Source: Actinobacteria bacterium OK074
GTDB lineage: Bacteria; Actinomycetota; Actinomycetes; Streptomycetales; Streptomycetaceae
NCBI GenBank assembly: GCA_001298575.1
Contig: LJCV01000304.1
Span: 1-40,587 of the forward strand
Length of the DNA stretch: 40,587 nucleotides
Reading direction: 5' to 3'
Positions 32,132 through 40,556 of the stretch are shown one piece after another; the stretch's first letter is position 1; every line of letters begins with the position of its first letter. The position numbers and the translations under genes are program-made. The notes under the pieces were generated by a model, which worked only from the letters and a program-made list of their open reading frames with translations, ran no database searches and was not told the origin of the DNA.

Positions 32132-34435
32132 TCAGTCCCGCAGCAGATCCGGCACCCCGTTCCCGTCCGGCTCGTCCCGCTCCCCCGACACCACGGTCAG
32201 CTGCTGCGTGGCCCGGGTCAGCGCCACGTACAGCACCCGCAGCCCGGCGGGCGACTCGTCGGCGATCTCCGCGGGCGATACGACGACGGGGGCGTCGTAC
32301 TCCAGGCCCTTGGCCTCCAGGCTGCCGAGGGCGACGACGCGGTCGCCGAGCCCGGCGAGCCAGCGGGCGGCCTCCGCGCGGCGGTTCATGGCGACGACGA
32401 CGCCGACGGTGCCGTCGACCCGGTCGAGCAGCCGGGCGGCCTCCTCGCGCACGGTGCGGGCGAGGCCGCCCTGGACGACGGCGAAGCGGGGTTCGACGCC
32501 CGTCGACCGGACAGCCGAGGGCGACTCGGCGCCGGGCATGGCCAGGGCGAGGACCTTCGCGGCGAGTTCGGCGATCTCGGCGGGGTTGCGGTAGTTGACG
32601 GTGAGCGAGAAGCGGCGGCGCGGGCGGGAGCCGAGGGCCTCCTCGCGCGCCTGGGCGGCCTCGTCCGGGTCGGACCAGGACGACTGGGCGGGGTCGCCGA
32701 CGACCGTCCAGGTGGCGTGCCGGCCGCGGCGGCCGATCATGCGCCACTGCATGGGCGTGACGTCCTGCGCCTCGTCGACGATGACGTGCGCGTACTCGGT
32801 GCGCTCCTGGGAGAGCCGTTCGGCGCGCTCGCGCTGGGTCTCCTCGCGGACCGGCATCAGTTCCTCCAGGCCGGTGAGCTGGTCCAGCGGGTCCAGGTCG
32901 CGCCGCTTCTTGGGGCGGGCGGGCAGGCCGAGGATCGCCTGGAGCTCGTCGAGCAGGGCCACGTCGTGCACGGAGAGGCCGTCGCGTTGCAGCGAACGGG
33001 CGACCCGGCGCACCTCGCTCGGGTTCAGGATCCGCCGCGCCCAGCGCCCGAGCCGCCGTTCGTCGGCCATGGCGGCCAGCACGGCGGCGGGGGTCAGCTC
33101 GGGCCACCAGGCGTCGAGGAAGGCGATGAACGAGTCCTCGCTGGTCACGTCCTCGTCGAAGGAGGCGCGCAGTTCGGCGGCCAGTTCGGGGTCGGTGTGT
33201 CTGGTGGCGGCGCCGGACTTCTGCCACAGGGCGTCCAGCAGGAGCTTGCGGGCGCGCGGGCGCAGCAGGTTGACCGGGGCGGTGCCGCTCAGGGCCGTCT
33301 GGCGGACCCGGTCCAGCTCCCCGGCCTCCAGTTCGAGCCGGCGCCCGAAGGCGACGACCCGCAGCCGTTGCGGCTGGTCGCCCAGCTCCAGGGCGCCGCG
33401 CGCGGCCTTCCGGACCACCCGGAGCATGCGGTACGAGCCCTTGGCGCGGGCCACGGCCGGGGAGTCGTACTGCGTGGCCGCGGCGCCGTCGACCAGCGAG
33501 CCGATCGCGCGGATGGCGACCTGGCCCTCCTCGCCGAGCGAGGGCAGCACGCCCTCGGTGTACGCGACGAGCAGCGGCGTCGGCGAGACGATCAGGATGC
33601 CGCCCGCGTACCGGCGCCGGTCCTGGTAGAGCAGGTAGGCGGCGCGGTGCAGCGCGACGGCCGTCTTGCCGGTGCCGGGGCCGCCCTCGACGTACGTCAC
33701 GGACGCGGCGGGCGCCCGGATGACGAGGTCCTGCTCGGCCTGGATGGACGACACGATGTCCCGCATGGTGTGACCGCGGGCCTGGCCGAGCGCGGCCATC
33801 AGGGCGCCGTCGCCGATGACGGCCAGTTCGCGGCCGTCGAGCGAGGCGGTCAGCTCGGGCCGCATCAGGTCGTCCTCGACGCCGAGGACCTTGCGCCCCT
33901 TCGAACGGATGACCCGGCGCCGTACGACGCGCCCCGGGTCGACGGGCGTCGACCGGTAGAACGGCGCCGCGGCGGGCGCCCGCCAGTCGATCACCAGCGG
34001 CGCGTAGTCCTCGTCCAGCACACCGATGCGGCCGATGTGCAGGGTCTCGGCGATGTCGGCGGTGTTGTCCTCGCGGACGGCGCCGTCGGCGGGTTCGACG
34101 GCGGTGTAGGCGCCGTCGGGCCCCTTCTTGCCGTCCTTGCCGAGGAGAAGGTCGATGCGGCCGAAGAGGAAGTCCTCGAACTCGTTGTTGAGCCGGTTGA
34201 GGTGGACGCCCGCGCGGAAGACCTGCGCGTCCCGTTCGGCGAGCGCGCCGGGCGTGCCGACCTGGCCCTTGCGGGCGGCGTCGTGCATGAGGAACTCGGC
34301 CTCGTGGATCTTCTCTTCGAGGCGCCGGTACACCCGGTCCAAATGCTCCTGTTCGACGCTGATCTCCCGGTCCCGCTCGGAGTCACTCCCGTGAACCGAA
34401 CCGACCACGGTTTCCTGCTGAGCCTGAGCGGCCAC
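32132..34435 (-). CDS. HelD/HelR-type RNA polymerase-associated SF1 helicase-like ATPase
   Basis: This 767-aa protein has an N-terminal helical arm (residues about 25-75, VEQEHLDRVYRRLEEKIHEA) typical of HelD proteins, which insert into RNA polymerase and recycle stalled complexes. The ATPase core follows: Walker A GGPGTGKTAVALHRAA (about residue 250), Walker B VIVDEAQDVTPMQW, the VVGDPAQSSW motif, FSLTVNYRNPAEI, and late motif LYVALTRATQQL. Actinobacterial members are linked to transcription recycling and, in some Streptomyces (HelR), to rifamycin tolerance. The start is GTG with AAGGGG just ahead. I saw no recognisable rifamycin-associated palindrome upstream, so induction by rifamycins is not supported here. 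Confidence 0.9.
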   Translation of the reverse strand: MAAQAQQETVVGSVHGSDSERDREISVEQEHLDRVYRRLEEKIHEAEFLMHDAARKGQVGTPGALAERDAQVFRAGVHLNRLNNEFEDFLFGRIDLLLGKDGKKGPDGAYTAVEPADGAVREDNTADIAETLHIGRIGVLDEDYAPLVIDWRAPAAAPFYRSTPVDPGRVVRRRVIRSKGRKVLGVEDDLMRPELTASLDGRELAVIGDGALMAALGQARGHTMRDIVSSIQAEQDLVIRAPAASVTYVEGGPGTGKTAVALHRAAYLLYQDRRRYAGGILIVSPTPLLVAYTEGVLPSLGEEGQVAIRAIGSLVDGAAATQYDSPAVARAKGSYRMLRVVRKAARGALELGDQPQRLRVVAFGRRLELEAGELDRVRQTALSGTAPVNLLRPRARKLLLDALWQKSGAATRHTDPELAAELRASFDEDVTSEDSFIAFLDAWWPELTPAAVLAAMADERRLGRWARRILNPSEVRRVARSLQRDGLSVHDVALLDELQAILGLPARPKKRRDLDPLDQLTGLEELMPVREETQRERAERLSQERTEYAHVIVDEAQDVTPMQWRMIGRRGRHATWTVVGDPAQSSWSDPDEAAQAREEALGSRPRRRFSLTVNYRNPAEIAELAAKVLALAMPGAESPSAVRSTGVEPRFAVVQGGLARTVREEAARLLDRVDGTVGVVVAMNRRAEAARWLAGLGDRVVALGSLEAKGLEYDAPVVVSPAEIADESPAGLRVLYVALTRATQQLTVVSGERDEPDGNGVPDLLRD

Positions 34436-34590
34436 CGGGCCCCCTTCTGACGTGCTGGGCAGCCGTCAACCGTACGCGAAGGGAGGCGGGGGAGGCTACG
34501 TGTGGGAAGCGGACCGTTGTTCGCGTCGGGCGCGTTTGGGTGCTGTCGGGTGCGTTTCGATGCCGGGGTACGCAAAACCCGCGCCCGATA

Positions 34591-34649
34591 GGGGCGCGGG
34601 GCTGTATTGCATGTGCGGCTACCGCCGCGCGGGCGCGAGCAACCACAAC
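34591..34649 (-). repeat. Dispersed intergenic repeat, family A (copy 2, inverted)
   Basis: Reverse-complementing this stretch gives GCGCGGCGGTAGCCGC followed by ACAGCCCCGCGCCCCT, the same family as 27668-27725. It lies between the anti-sigma stop and the helicase start, a 232-base gap in which the helicase promoter must also lie. Confidence 0.7.
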
Positions 34650-34667
34650 GAACCCGCAGACGAAAAC

Positions 34668-35498
34668 CTACGCATCGATCTCCACGAGCCGCTTCCCGTC
34701 GAACGTCATGACCTCGAAGTGGTCGATGTCGTTCGGGTCAAAAGCCGCCCCCCCGCTGACGTACAACGGCAACTTCGCCTCCGCCGTCTTCGCGTCGGGC
34801 AGCCCGTACCCCCACTTGGGGACCGACCACGTCGTCATCGTCTCGCGTTCGCCGTTCTTGCCGACGGCGATGAGCGAGCACTTCTGCGGGCCCGAGACGT
34901 TCTTCAGCTGGAGTCCCGCCAGGGTGCCCCAGTCCTTCTTCGCCATGCCGACGACGGCCGTGACGCCCGTGCTCTTGTCCGTGGCGGTGACCTTGTCGGT
35001 CATGCTGTCGAACACCTGTTGGGCGGTGGTGCCCGTGGCCGTCGTGGTTGTCCCGCCGTCGTCGCCGCCGTTGACCGCCATGACGGTCATGGGCCCGCCG
35101 ATGATCAGCGCGGCGGCGGCCGCGACGAGGTAGAGGCCGCGGCGGCGGGTCATCGCGCGCCGCTCGGAGACCTCGTCGACCAGTCGTTCGGCCAGGCGTG
35201 GGCTCGGTTTCGCGGAGAGCGACTCGGCGATGGCCGGGGTGCCGGAGCCGGGGAGGTCCGCGAGCGCGGCCATCATCGGTTCCATGCCTGCGAGGTCGTC
35301 GAGCTGCTGCGCGCACCACTCGCAGGTCGCGAGGTGTGCCTCGAAGGCGGTGGCCTCGGCGTCGTCGAGGATGCCGAGGGCGTACGCGCCGACGGTCTCG
35401 TGGATGTTGTCCTCGGGTTGGCGGGATCCCGGTCCTGGCACGGACCCGGAACCGGATCCGGGGAATCCGGTTCCGTATCCCCCGTACACGTTGCTCAT
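34668..35498 (-). CDS. Zinc-binding (ZAS) membrane anti-sigma factor
   Basis: This 276-aa protein has a Gly/Ser/Pro-rich head, then the ZAS domain with HLATCEWC (H-x3-C-x2-C motif) at about residues 54-61, one TM segment (GLYLVAAAAALIIGGPMTVMAV, about 120-141), a Thr-rich linker and an extracellular domain with GYGLPDAKTAEAKLPLYVSG. It should hold the partner ECF sigma factor at the membrane and release it on a cell-surface or redox signal. The ATG overlaps the sigma gene stop (ATGA, 35495-35498), and the two are co-translated. I recall a similar gene order around sigU of S. coelicolor but cannot verify orthology. Confidence 0.92.
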   Translation of the reverse strand: MSNVYGGYGTGFPGSGSGSVPGPGSRQPEDNIHETVGAYALGILDDAEATAFEAHLATCEWCAQQLDDLAGMEPMMAALADLPGSGTPAIAESLSAKPSPRLAERLVDEVSERRAMTRRRGLYLVAAAAALIIGGPMTVMAVNGGDDGGTTTTATGTTAQQVFDSMTDKVTATDKSTGVTAVVGMAKKDWGTLAGLQLKNVSGPQKCSLIAVGKNGERETMTTWSVPKWGYGLPDAKTAEAKLPLYVSGGAAFDPNDIDHFEVMTFDGKRLVEIDA

Positions 35499-36076
35499 GC
35501 CGTCACCCCGCGCTCTTCCAGAGCCAGCTTCATCGATCGCAGGGCGTAGAACACCCGTGAGCGGACCGTTCCACTGGGGATGCCGAGCGTCTCGGCCGCC
35601 TCATTGACCGTACGCCCCTTGAAATAGGTTTCAACCAGGACCTCCCGGTGAGCAGGGGTCAGGTCGTCCAGCGCGTCCGAGAGTGTCATCAGCCACAACG
35701 CCTTGTCGATCTCGTCCTCCGCGGGGATGACCTCCAGCGGCGACGGGTCCACCTCCTGCGGCCGGGCCTGCCGGCTGCGGTGCCCGTCGATGACGATGCG
35801 CCGGGCGACCGTCACCAGCCAGGGTCGTACCGAACCGGTTGCCCGATTGAGCTGTCCGGCATTTTTCCAGGCACGGATGAGCGTCTCCTGCACGACGTCC
35901 TCGGCGCGCTGCCGGTCACCGGCGACCAGACGCAGTACGTACGCGAGCAACGGTCCCGCATGTTCCCGGTAGAGCGCACGCATCAGCTCCTCGTCCGGTT
36001 CGGGGGACGAGGACTGGTTCATGCGATGTCGGGCCCTGGGCCTTCGTTCGTCAGCCACGGCGGAATCCTTGCGCAC
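35495..36076 (-). CDS. ECF-type RNA polymerase sigma factor
   Basis: This 193-aa ECF sigma factor has only regions 2 and 4. Region 2 shows LYREHAGPLLAYVLRLVAGD and AEDVVQETLIRAWKN; region 4 shows LTPAHREVLVETYFKGRTVN and the helix-turn-helix LGIPSGTVRSRVFYALRSMK. I chose the GTG at 36076 because a full GGAGGT lies five bases ahead. An ATG at 36022 (MNQSSSPEPDEE) gives the usual shorter N-terminus but has a weaker site. The downstream anti-sigma gene overlaps its stop. Autoregulation is likely but I found no certain ECF promoter. Confidence 0.92.
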   Translation of the reverse strand: MRKDSAVADERRPRARHRMNQSSSPEPDEELMRALYREHAGPLLAYVLRLVAGDRQRAEDVVQETLIRAWKNAGQLNRATGSVRPWLVTVARRIVIDGHRSRQARPQEVDPSPLEVIPAEDEIDKALWLMTLSDALDDLTPAHREVLVETYFKGRTVNEAAETLGIPSGTVRSRVFYALRSMKLALEERGVTA

Positions 36077-36438
36077 GCCTACCTCCGGTGTCCCCCATTC
36101 GACTGGGGTCCTCCCAGCCGGTCGCTCGCACCGGAGTACGGATCTGGTTCCCGTCGTGTTCAAAGCGAGACCACGAATTTCGTGGGCCACGTGTGACCGC
36201 TCACCCTCCCGGGCATGCATTTCAGACCCAAGGGGACATACGGCCGCGCGTTCGGAGAGACACGGGTCACAGGCGTCTGAGGGTTCACACCCAGGCATGG
36301 CGTGATCATTCCGTGAAAATTTGGCTTGACCTTTGTGGAGATTCTGTCGACGTTGTGTCGCGATCTTTCCTGAAAGATCCTTAAGGTCCGGGCCGGGCAC
36401 CGGAACTGACGTCGTTTCACGCCCGCGCCGACCTCTGC
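36077..36438. other. Intergenic region upstream of the ECF sigma gene
   Basis: These 362 bases lie between the CGNR gene stop and the sigma gene start, both minus strand. They include the palindrome at 36362-36379 and an unusually A/T-rich patch at about 36310-36385. The sigma operon promoter must be here. Confidence 0.5.
36362..36379. promoter_or_regulatory. 18-bp palindrome GATCTTTC-CT-GAAAGATC
   Basis: Perfect 8-bp arms with a 2-base centre lie in the A/T-richer part of the gap between the CGNR gene and the sigma gene. The tiny loop and lack of a following U-run favour an operator over a terminator. No regulator can be named. Confidence 0.5.
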
Positions 36439-37104
36439 TCACGCCCGGGCCAGCGCCGCCCGCCGCCGGTGCCGGGCCACCCGTTCCCGGTTGCCGCACA
36501 CCTCGCTGGAGCACCAACGGCGGCGCCTGCCACGGGAGGTGTCCAGGTAGACGATGGGGCAGCTGTCGCCCGCGCACTGCCGCAGGCCCGCCCGTGCCAC
36601 CGGGTCGGTGATCAGCTCGACGGCGTCCCGGGCCAGCACGGCGAGCAGCGCGCCGCATTCGGGCGGGGTGCCCAACTCCCGTACGAGCGTGCCGTCCTCG
36701 GCCCGGACCGCACACGGCACCGGGGTCGCGGCGCGGGCGAGTTCGTTGACGCGGGCGAGGGCGTGCTCGTACGGCGGGGTGTCGGGCGGGGGGCCGCCGC
36801 GCACCAGGCCGCGGACCAACTGCCCGGTCCAGCCGCGCAGTTCGCGGAAGGCCAGCAGCCAGGCGGCGTCGACGCCCGCCAGCTCGGTGCCCGGCGGCAC
36901 GAGTCCGGCCCCCTCGATCCACGCGCCCAACACCTCTGCGGTGTCGAGCCGTTCGACGGGGTGGGTGGTCACCAGCAGGTCCAGGCACCTCCGCCCGGCG
37001 TCGAACCGCAGGTCGTGGGGGGAGGGGAGCGAGGAGTTGGGGGGAGCCGCCGACGAGGTCGGGGTGATCGACGGGGCCGGGGAGGTGGCCGTACCCAGTG
37101 CCAT
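36439..37104 (-). CDS. CGNR zinc-finger (ABATE domain) regulator-like protein
   Basis: This 221-aa soluble protein has a Pro/Ser-rich N-terminal tail (residues 8-30), then the ABATE helical domain (GRRCLDLLVTTHPVERLDTA). At the C-terminus is the treble-clef CGNR zinc finger: RQCAGDSCPIVYLDTSRGRR then WCSSEVCGNRERVARHRRR. Four Cys ligands are visible. The family is probably DNA-binding and regulatory, but targets are unknown. The ATG at 37104 has only a weak purine-rich site. Confidence 0.9.
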   Translation of the reverse strand: MALGTATSPAPSITPTSSAAPPNSSLPSPHDLRFDAGRRCLDLLVTTHPVERLDTAEVLGAWIEGAGLVPPGTELAGVDAAWLLAFRELRGWTGQLVRGLVRGGPPPDTPPYEHALARVNELARAATPVPCAVRAEDGTLVRELGTPPECGALLAVLARDAVELITDPVARAGLRQCAGDSCPIVYLDTSRGRRRRWCSSEVCGNRERVARHRRRAALARA

Positions 37105-37137
37105 GTGCCTGTCACCGCCTAGGAGTTACCGCTGTTT

Positions 37138-37209
37138 GCCGCGTTCTGTGCGCCTGCCGCGTTTCTCTGCGCCTGCCCCGTTCGCGCGCCTGCCGCGTTC
37201 TCTGCGCCT
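37138..37209. repeat. Minisatellite of four ~18-bp repeats
   Basis: Units GCCGCGTTCTsTGCGCCT lie at 37138-37155, 37156-37174, 37175-37191 and 37192-37209, with small length changes of 17-19 bases. They fill the gap between the CGNR gene start and the flavoprotein stop. Confidence 0.85.
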
Positions 37210-37296
37210 GCCGCCGCGGGTACGGGACCCGCCGTACGGGGGCGGCGCACCGTTTCCTCTACAGTGCCTGCCCCGTTACGCCGCCGGAACCCCTCG

Positions 37297-38526
37297 TCAC
37301 GCGGCGTCCGGCGCCGGAGGGTGCACCCGGGCGCCCAACTCGCCCACCTCCGCACGGTTTTGGCGGGTTTCCCCCCACCTCGCGCCCGCGGCGATGGCCT
37401 GGCGCCACTGCCGTATCGCCTTCGGCGGCATGCCGACGGCCAGCGCACCGGCCACCCGGTCGCCCCTGCGGTAGACCGCGAGGAACCTGCGGGTGGCCAA
37501 GTCGCCGTCCACCACGGCGACTTCGTCGTGCCCGCGCAGATAGCCGTACGCCTGCACCTTCATGCCGTACTGGTCCGACCAGAAGTACGGCACCGGGGCG
37601 AAGGGGGTGCCCGTCTCGGGGGCGAGGAGGTTGCGGGCGGCGGTCATGGCCTGTTCGGCGGCGTTCGTGCGGTGCTCGATCCGCATCGACGTGCCGAACA
37701 GCGGGTTGTACCAGCGGGCCACGTCACCGGCGGCGTAGATGTCCCGGGCGGCGGCGCAGTACTCGTCGCAGACGATGCCGTCGCCGACGGACAGACCGCT
37801 GCCGGCCAGCCATTCGGTGTTGGGCAGCGAGCCGATCGCGACGAGGATCTCGTCCGCGGGCACCAACTCCCCGTCGGACAGCCGGACTCCGTCCTCGGTG
37901 ACGGCGGTCACGGCCACCCCGGTGCGCAGGTCGACGCCATGTTCCAGGTGGGCGCGGGAGAGCACCTCGCCGACCTCGGTGCCGACCGCGTGCGCGAGCG
38001 GCACGGGGGCGGGCTCGATCAGGGTGACCCGGGCGCCCAGCTTGACGGCCACCGCTGCCGCTTCGGCGCCGAGGAAGCCGGCGCCGACGATCACCAGCCG
38101 CCGTCCCGCGCCGAGCCCGTCGCGCAGCGCGAGCGCGTCGTCCAGGGTCCGCAGCACGTGCGCGCCCTCGCCGGGCAGCCGCCGGGGCCGTACGCCGGTG
38201 GCCAGGATCAGGCCGTCGTAGAAGAGTTGGGAGCCGTCGGCCAGGGTCACGGTACGGCCGGGCACGTCGAGCGCGGTGGCCTGGACGCCGAGGCGGAGGT
38301 CCAACTCCAGTGCGTCCAGGGCCTCGTAGGGGCGCAGCCGGAGCTGCCTGGCCTGCCACTCCCCCGCCAGGACCTGCTTGGAGAGCGGCGGGCGGTCGTA
38401 GGGGACGTGCGGTTCCGCGCCCACCAGGGTGAGTTCGCCGTCGTAGCCCTCCCGGCGCAGGGTCTCGACCGCCGCGAGACCGGCGGCCGAAGCCCCCACG
38501 ACGACGATCCGTTCCAGTGTGCGCAT
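37297..38526 (-). CDS. FAD-dependent NAD(P)H oxidoreductase (ferredoxin/rubredoxin reductase type)
   Basis: This 409-aa flavoprotein has two Rossmann motifs: IVVVGASAAGLAAVETLR for FAD at the N-terminus and LVIVGAGFLGAEAAAVAVKLG for NAD(P)H in the middle. PYDRPPLSKQVLAG is diagnostic of the ferredoxin-reductase group that feeds P450s and dioxygenases. DIYAAGDVARW binds FAD, and the C-terminal reductase domain starts near VPYFWSDQYGMKVQAYG. The ATG has GGAGAGG just ahead. No P450 or ferredoxin gene is in the window, so the partner is unknown. Confidence 0.92.
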   Translation of the reverse strand: MRTLERIVVVGASAAGLAAVETLRREGYDGELTLVGAEPHVPYDRPPLSKQVLAGEWQARQLRLRPYEALDALELDLRLGVQATALDVPGRTVTLADGSQLFYDGLILATGVRPRRLPGEGAHVLRTLDDALALRDGLGAGRRLVIVGAGFLGAEAAAVAVKLGARVTLIEPAPVPLAHAVGTEVGEVLSRAHLEHGVDLRTGVAVTAVTEDGVRLSDGELVPADEILVAIGSLPNTEWLAGSGLSVGDGIVCDEYCAAARDIYAAGDVARWYNPLFGTSMRIEHRTNAAEQAMTAARNLLAPETGTPFAPVPYFWSDQYGMKVQAYGYLRGHDEVAVVDGDLATRRFLAVYRRGDRVAGALAVGMPPKAIRQWRQAIAAGARWGETRQNRAEVGELGARVHPPAPDAA

Positions 38527-38664
38527 GCTGCCTCTCCGTAGGTGTGCTGCCGTCGGCGGTGGTTGAAAGTGAGGACGGTGTTTGACGGCCGATGGTTGAC
38601 CGCGGCTTGTGGTACGTACACAACACCGCGCCCGGGGGCCGTTCGCCCTGGGCGCGGTGAAGGT

Positions 38665-38715
38665 ATGGGGTGGAGATGGGGTGGAGATGGGGGGTGGAGG
38701 GAGGGGCGGGGGAGG
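38665..38715 (+). repeat. G-rich tandem repeat, possible G-quadruplex
   Basis: GGGGTGGAGAT is repeated in tandem, followed by more runs of three to six G, giving at least four G-runs within 50 bases. It lies between the flavoprotein start and the 3' end of the small membrane protein gene. Confidence 0.6.
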
Positions 38716-38720
38716 CCGGG

Positions 38721-39158
38721 TCAGGCCCAGGGGCCCTCCGGCTCCGCGTGGCGGGCGGCGGGGTCGGCGCGGTGGGCGCCACCGGCGGCGGGCTTGCGGC
38801 GGCTCGCGATCAGGCCGCCGAGCGCGCCCAGCGAGACCAGGCCCATCATGCCGGAGCCGATGTAGCGGTCGATGCCGTCCAGCGCGAAGTACATGCCCGC
38901 GGCGGCCGAGCCGTTGACCAGGAACAGGAACCACAGGGTGCCCGGCCGGGACAGGAACGCCTTGATTTTGGGCTTTTTCGCGATCTTGGAGCCCGCTATC
39001 AGGGCGAGGGCGCCGCCGCCGTACGTGGCGATGTTCTGCTGGGTGGTGTCGTCGAAGATCTGCTTCGCGGCACCGCTCAGGACGAGGCCGCCGATGAAGA
39101 CCTGCCAGAGGACCAGGTTGGCGATGAAGGACTTCACCTTGGCCATGAACGTGTGCAT
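38721..39158 (-). CDS. Small membrane protein of unknown function
   Basis: I do not recognise this 145-aa protein. It starts at an ATG with AAGGA eight bases ahead (MHTFMAKVKSF). Three or four hydrophobic segments are visible: FIANLVLWQVFIGGLVLSGA, YGGGALALIAG, TLWFLFLVNGSAAAGMYF and GSGMMGLVSLGALGGLI. A basic stretch SKIAKKPKIKAF lies between the second and third. The C-terminal tail is hydrophilic and Ala/Pro-rich. It is divergent from the histidine kinase gene, with a shared palindromic control region, so it may be a target or accessory of that two-component system. Confidence 0.8.
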   Translation of the reverse strand: MHTFMAKVKSFIANLVLWQVFIGGLVLSGAAKQIFDDTTQQNIATYGGGALALIAGSKIAKKPKIKAFLSRPGTLWFLFLVNGSAAAGMYFALDGIDRYIGSGMMGLVSLGALGGLIASRRKPAAGGAHRADPAARHAEPEGPWA

Positions 39159-39271
39159 GAGGGTTTCCTTGCGGTGAGGGTGAGGGGAGGCGGTGCTGTC
39201 TCGGTTGGTGCCGGGGTCAACACTCCCGTCCGCCGACTTTCGCCACGAGGGACCACCCACCCGAACCCGAG

Positions 39272-39316
39272 GTGTAGCCAGCTACACCGGCGGCAGGGGG
39301 GTGTAGCTGGCTACAC
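39272..39316. promoter_or_regulatory. Twin 16-bp palindromic operator
   Basis: GTGTAGCCAGCTACAC (39272-39287) and GTGTAGCTGGCTACAC (39301-39316) each have perfect 7-bp arms and are reverse complements of one another, starting 29 bases apart. They lie between divergent genes, about 60 bases ahead of the histidine kinase start. This looks like a pair of dimer sites for a regulator. Confidence 0.75.
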
Positions 39317-39374
39317 CCCGGGCGGGGGGTCGCCCCTCCTGCCTCCGGATCTACTCGTACGTAACGTGAATGAC

Positions 39375-40556
39375 ATGTGGACAACCGTGAGGCAGAGCGC
39401 CCGGGCCACCGCCCAGTTGGCGCGGACAGGGGCCCTGGCCTTCGGCACGTATCTGTTCGTCACCGTGCTGCTGATCACCGCGATCGCCACGGCGGCGGTG
39501 GCCGGCGCCGGGATGCTCCCCGAGACGACGTTGCTGATCCGGCGGATCGCCGGGGCCAAGCGACGCCAGGTGGGCGCGTGGACGGGACGGCCGGTACCGG
39601 AGGCGTACTTGACGATCGAGGGCACGTTGAAGGAACGGCTGCGCACCGCGGTGCTCGGGCCCGGCCTGCTCACCGACCTGCGCTGGATGGTCGCGCACTA
39701 CGGCTACGGTGCCGTGCTGCCGCTCCTGGCGTTGCCGCTGTGGCCGGTGGGGCTGGTCATCGACGGGGTGCGGGTCGGGCTGCTGCGCCGCAAGCCGGTC
39801 GTGCTGCCGCTGATCACCTCGCTCGCGGACCTGGACGCCCGCTGGTCGACCGCGCTCCTGAAGCCGTCGCCGCAGGCCCAACTGGCCGCGCGCGTCGAGG
39901 AGTTGACCGAGACCCGGGCGGGTGCGGTGGCCGCGCACGGCGCGGAGCTGCGGCGCATCGAACGCGATCTGCACGACGGCACGCAGGCCCGGCTGGTCTC
40001 CCTCTCGATGCGGATCGGCCTGGCCAAGCGCGCCTACGACCGTGACCCCGAGGCCGCGCGCCGGATGCTGAAGGAGGCGCAGGAGCTGGCGGAGGAGGCG
40101 CTGACCGATCTGCGGCACGTGGTCCGCGGCATCCACCCGCCGATCCTCACCGACCGCGGTCTGGTCGGCGCGGTCCGGGCGCTCGCGGCGGGCAGCGGCC
40201 TGGAGACCGCCGTGCACGCGGACGAGATCCTGGAACACGGCTCGCGCGCCCCGGCGGCGGTGGAGGCGGCGGCGTACTTCGTGGTCGCCGAGGCCCTCAC
40301 CAACGCGGCCAAGCACAGCGGCGCGGCCCGCGCCTGGGTCGACCTGGAGCGCACCCCGCGCGGCCTGCGCGTCCTGATCGGCGACGAGGGCATCGGCGGC
40401 GCGGAGGAGATCACCCTGGTCACGGGTCTGGAAGTGGGCGGCTCGGGCCTGCTCGGCATGCGCCGCCGGGTCGCCGCCCTGGACGGCACCCTGACGGTGA
40501 CGAGCCCGGTCGGGGGGCCGACGATGGTGGCGGCGGATCTGCCGTGTGTGTGGTGA
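39375..40556 (+). CDS. Sensor histidine kinase (HisKA_3, NarL/DesK type)
   Basis: This 393-aa membrane kinase has about two or three N-terminal TM segments (residues about 20-50 and 110-130, AVLPLLALPLWPVGLVIDGV). The dimerisation/phosphoacceptor motif is RIERDLHDGTQARLV (His), followed by RHVVRGIHPPIL. The ATPase domain has N-box AEALTNAAKHSG, DEGIGG and GSGLLGMRRRVAALDGTL. This class phosphorylates LuxR/NarL-type response regulators, whose gene would be expected just past the window end. ATG 39375 is chosen; a GTG three codons earlier is possible. No good ribosome-binding site is seen for either, so translation may be leaderless. Confidence 0.92.
   Translation: MWTTVRQSARATAQLARTGALAFGTYLFVTVLLITAIATAAVAGAGMLPETTLLIRRIAGAKRRQVGAWTGRPVPEAYLTIEGTLKERLRTAVLGPGLLTDLRWMVAHYGYGAVLPLLALPLWPVGLVIDGVRVGLLRRKPVVLPLITSLADLDARWSTALLKPSPQAQLAARVEELTETRAGAVAAHGAELRRIERDLHDGTQARLVSLSMRIGLAKRAYDRDPEAARRMLKEAQELAEEALTDLRHVVRGIHPPILTDRGLVGAVRALAAGSGLETAVHADEILEHGSRAPAAVEAAAYFVVAEALTNAAKHSGAARAWVDLERTPRGLRVLIGDEGIGGAEEITLVTGLEVGGSGLLGMRRRVAALDGTLTVTSPVGGPTMVAADLPCVW

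Noticed and set aside
34436..34667. Rifamycin-associated element ahead of the HelD-type gene
   Set aside because: No suitable palindrome was found; only a dispersed repeat is present.
37138..37209. CRISPR array
   Set aside because: The repeats are directly adjacent with no unique spacers and there are no cas genes.
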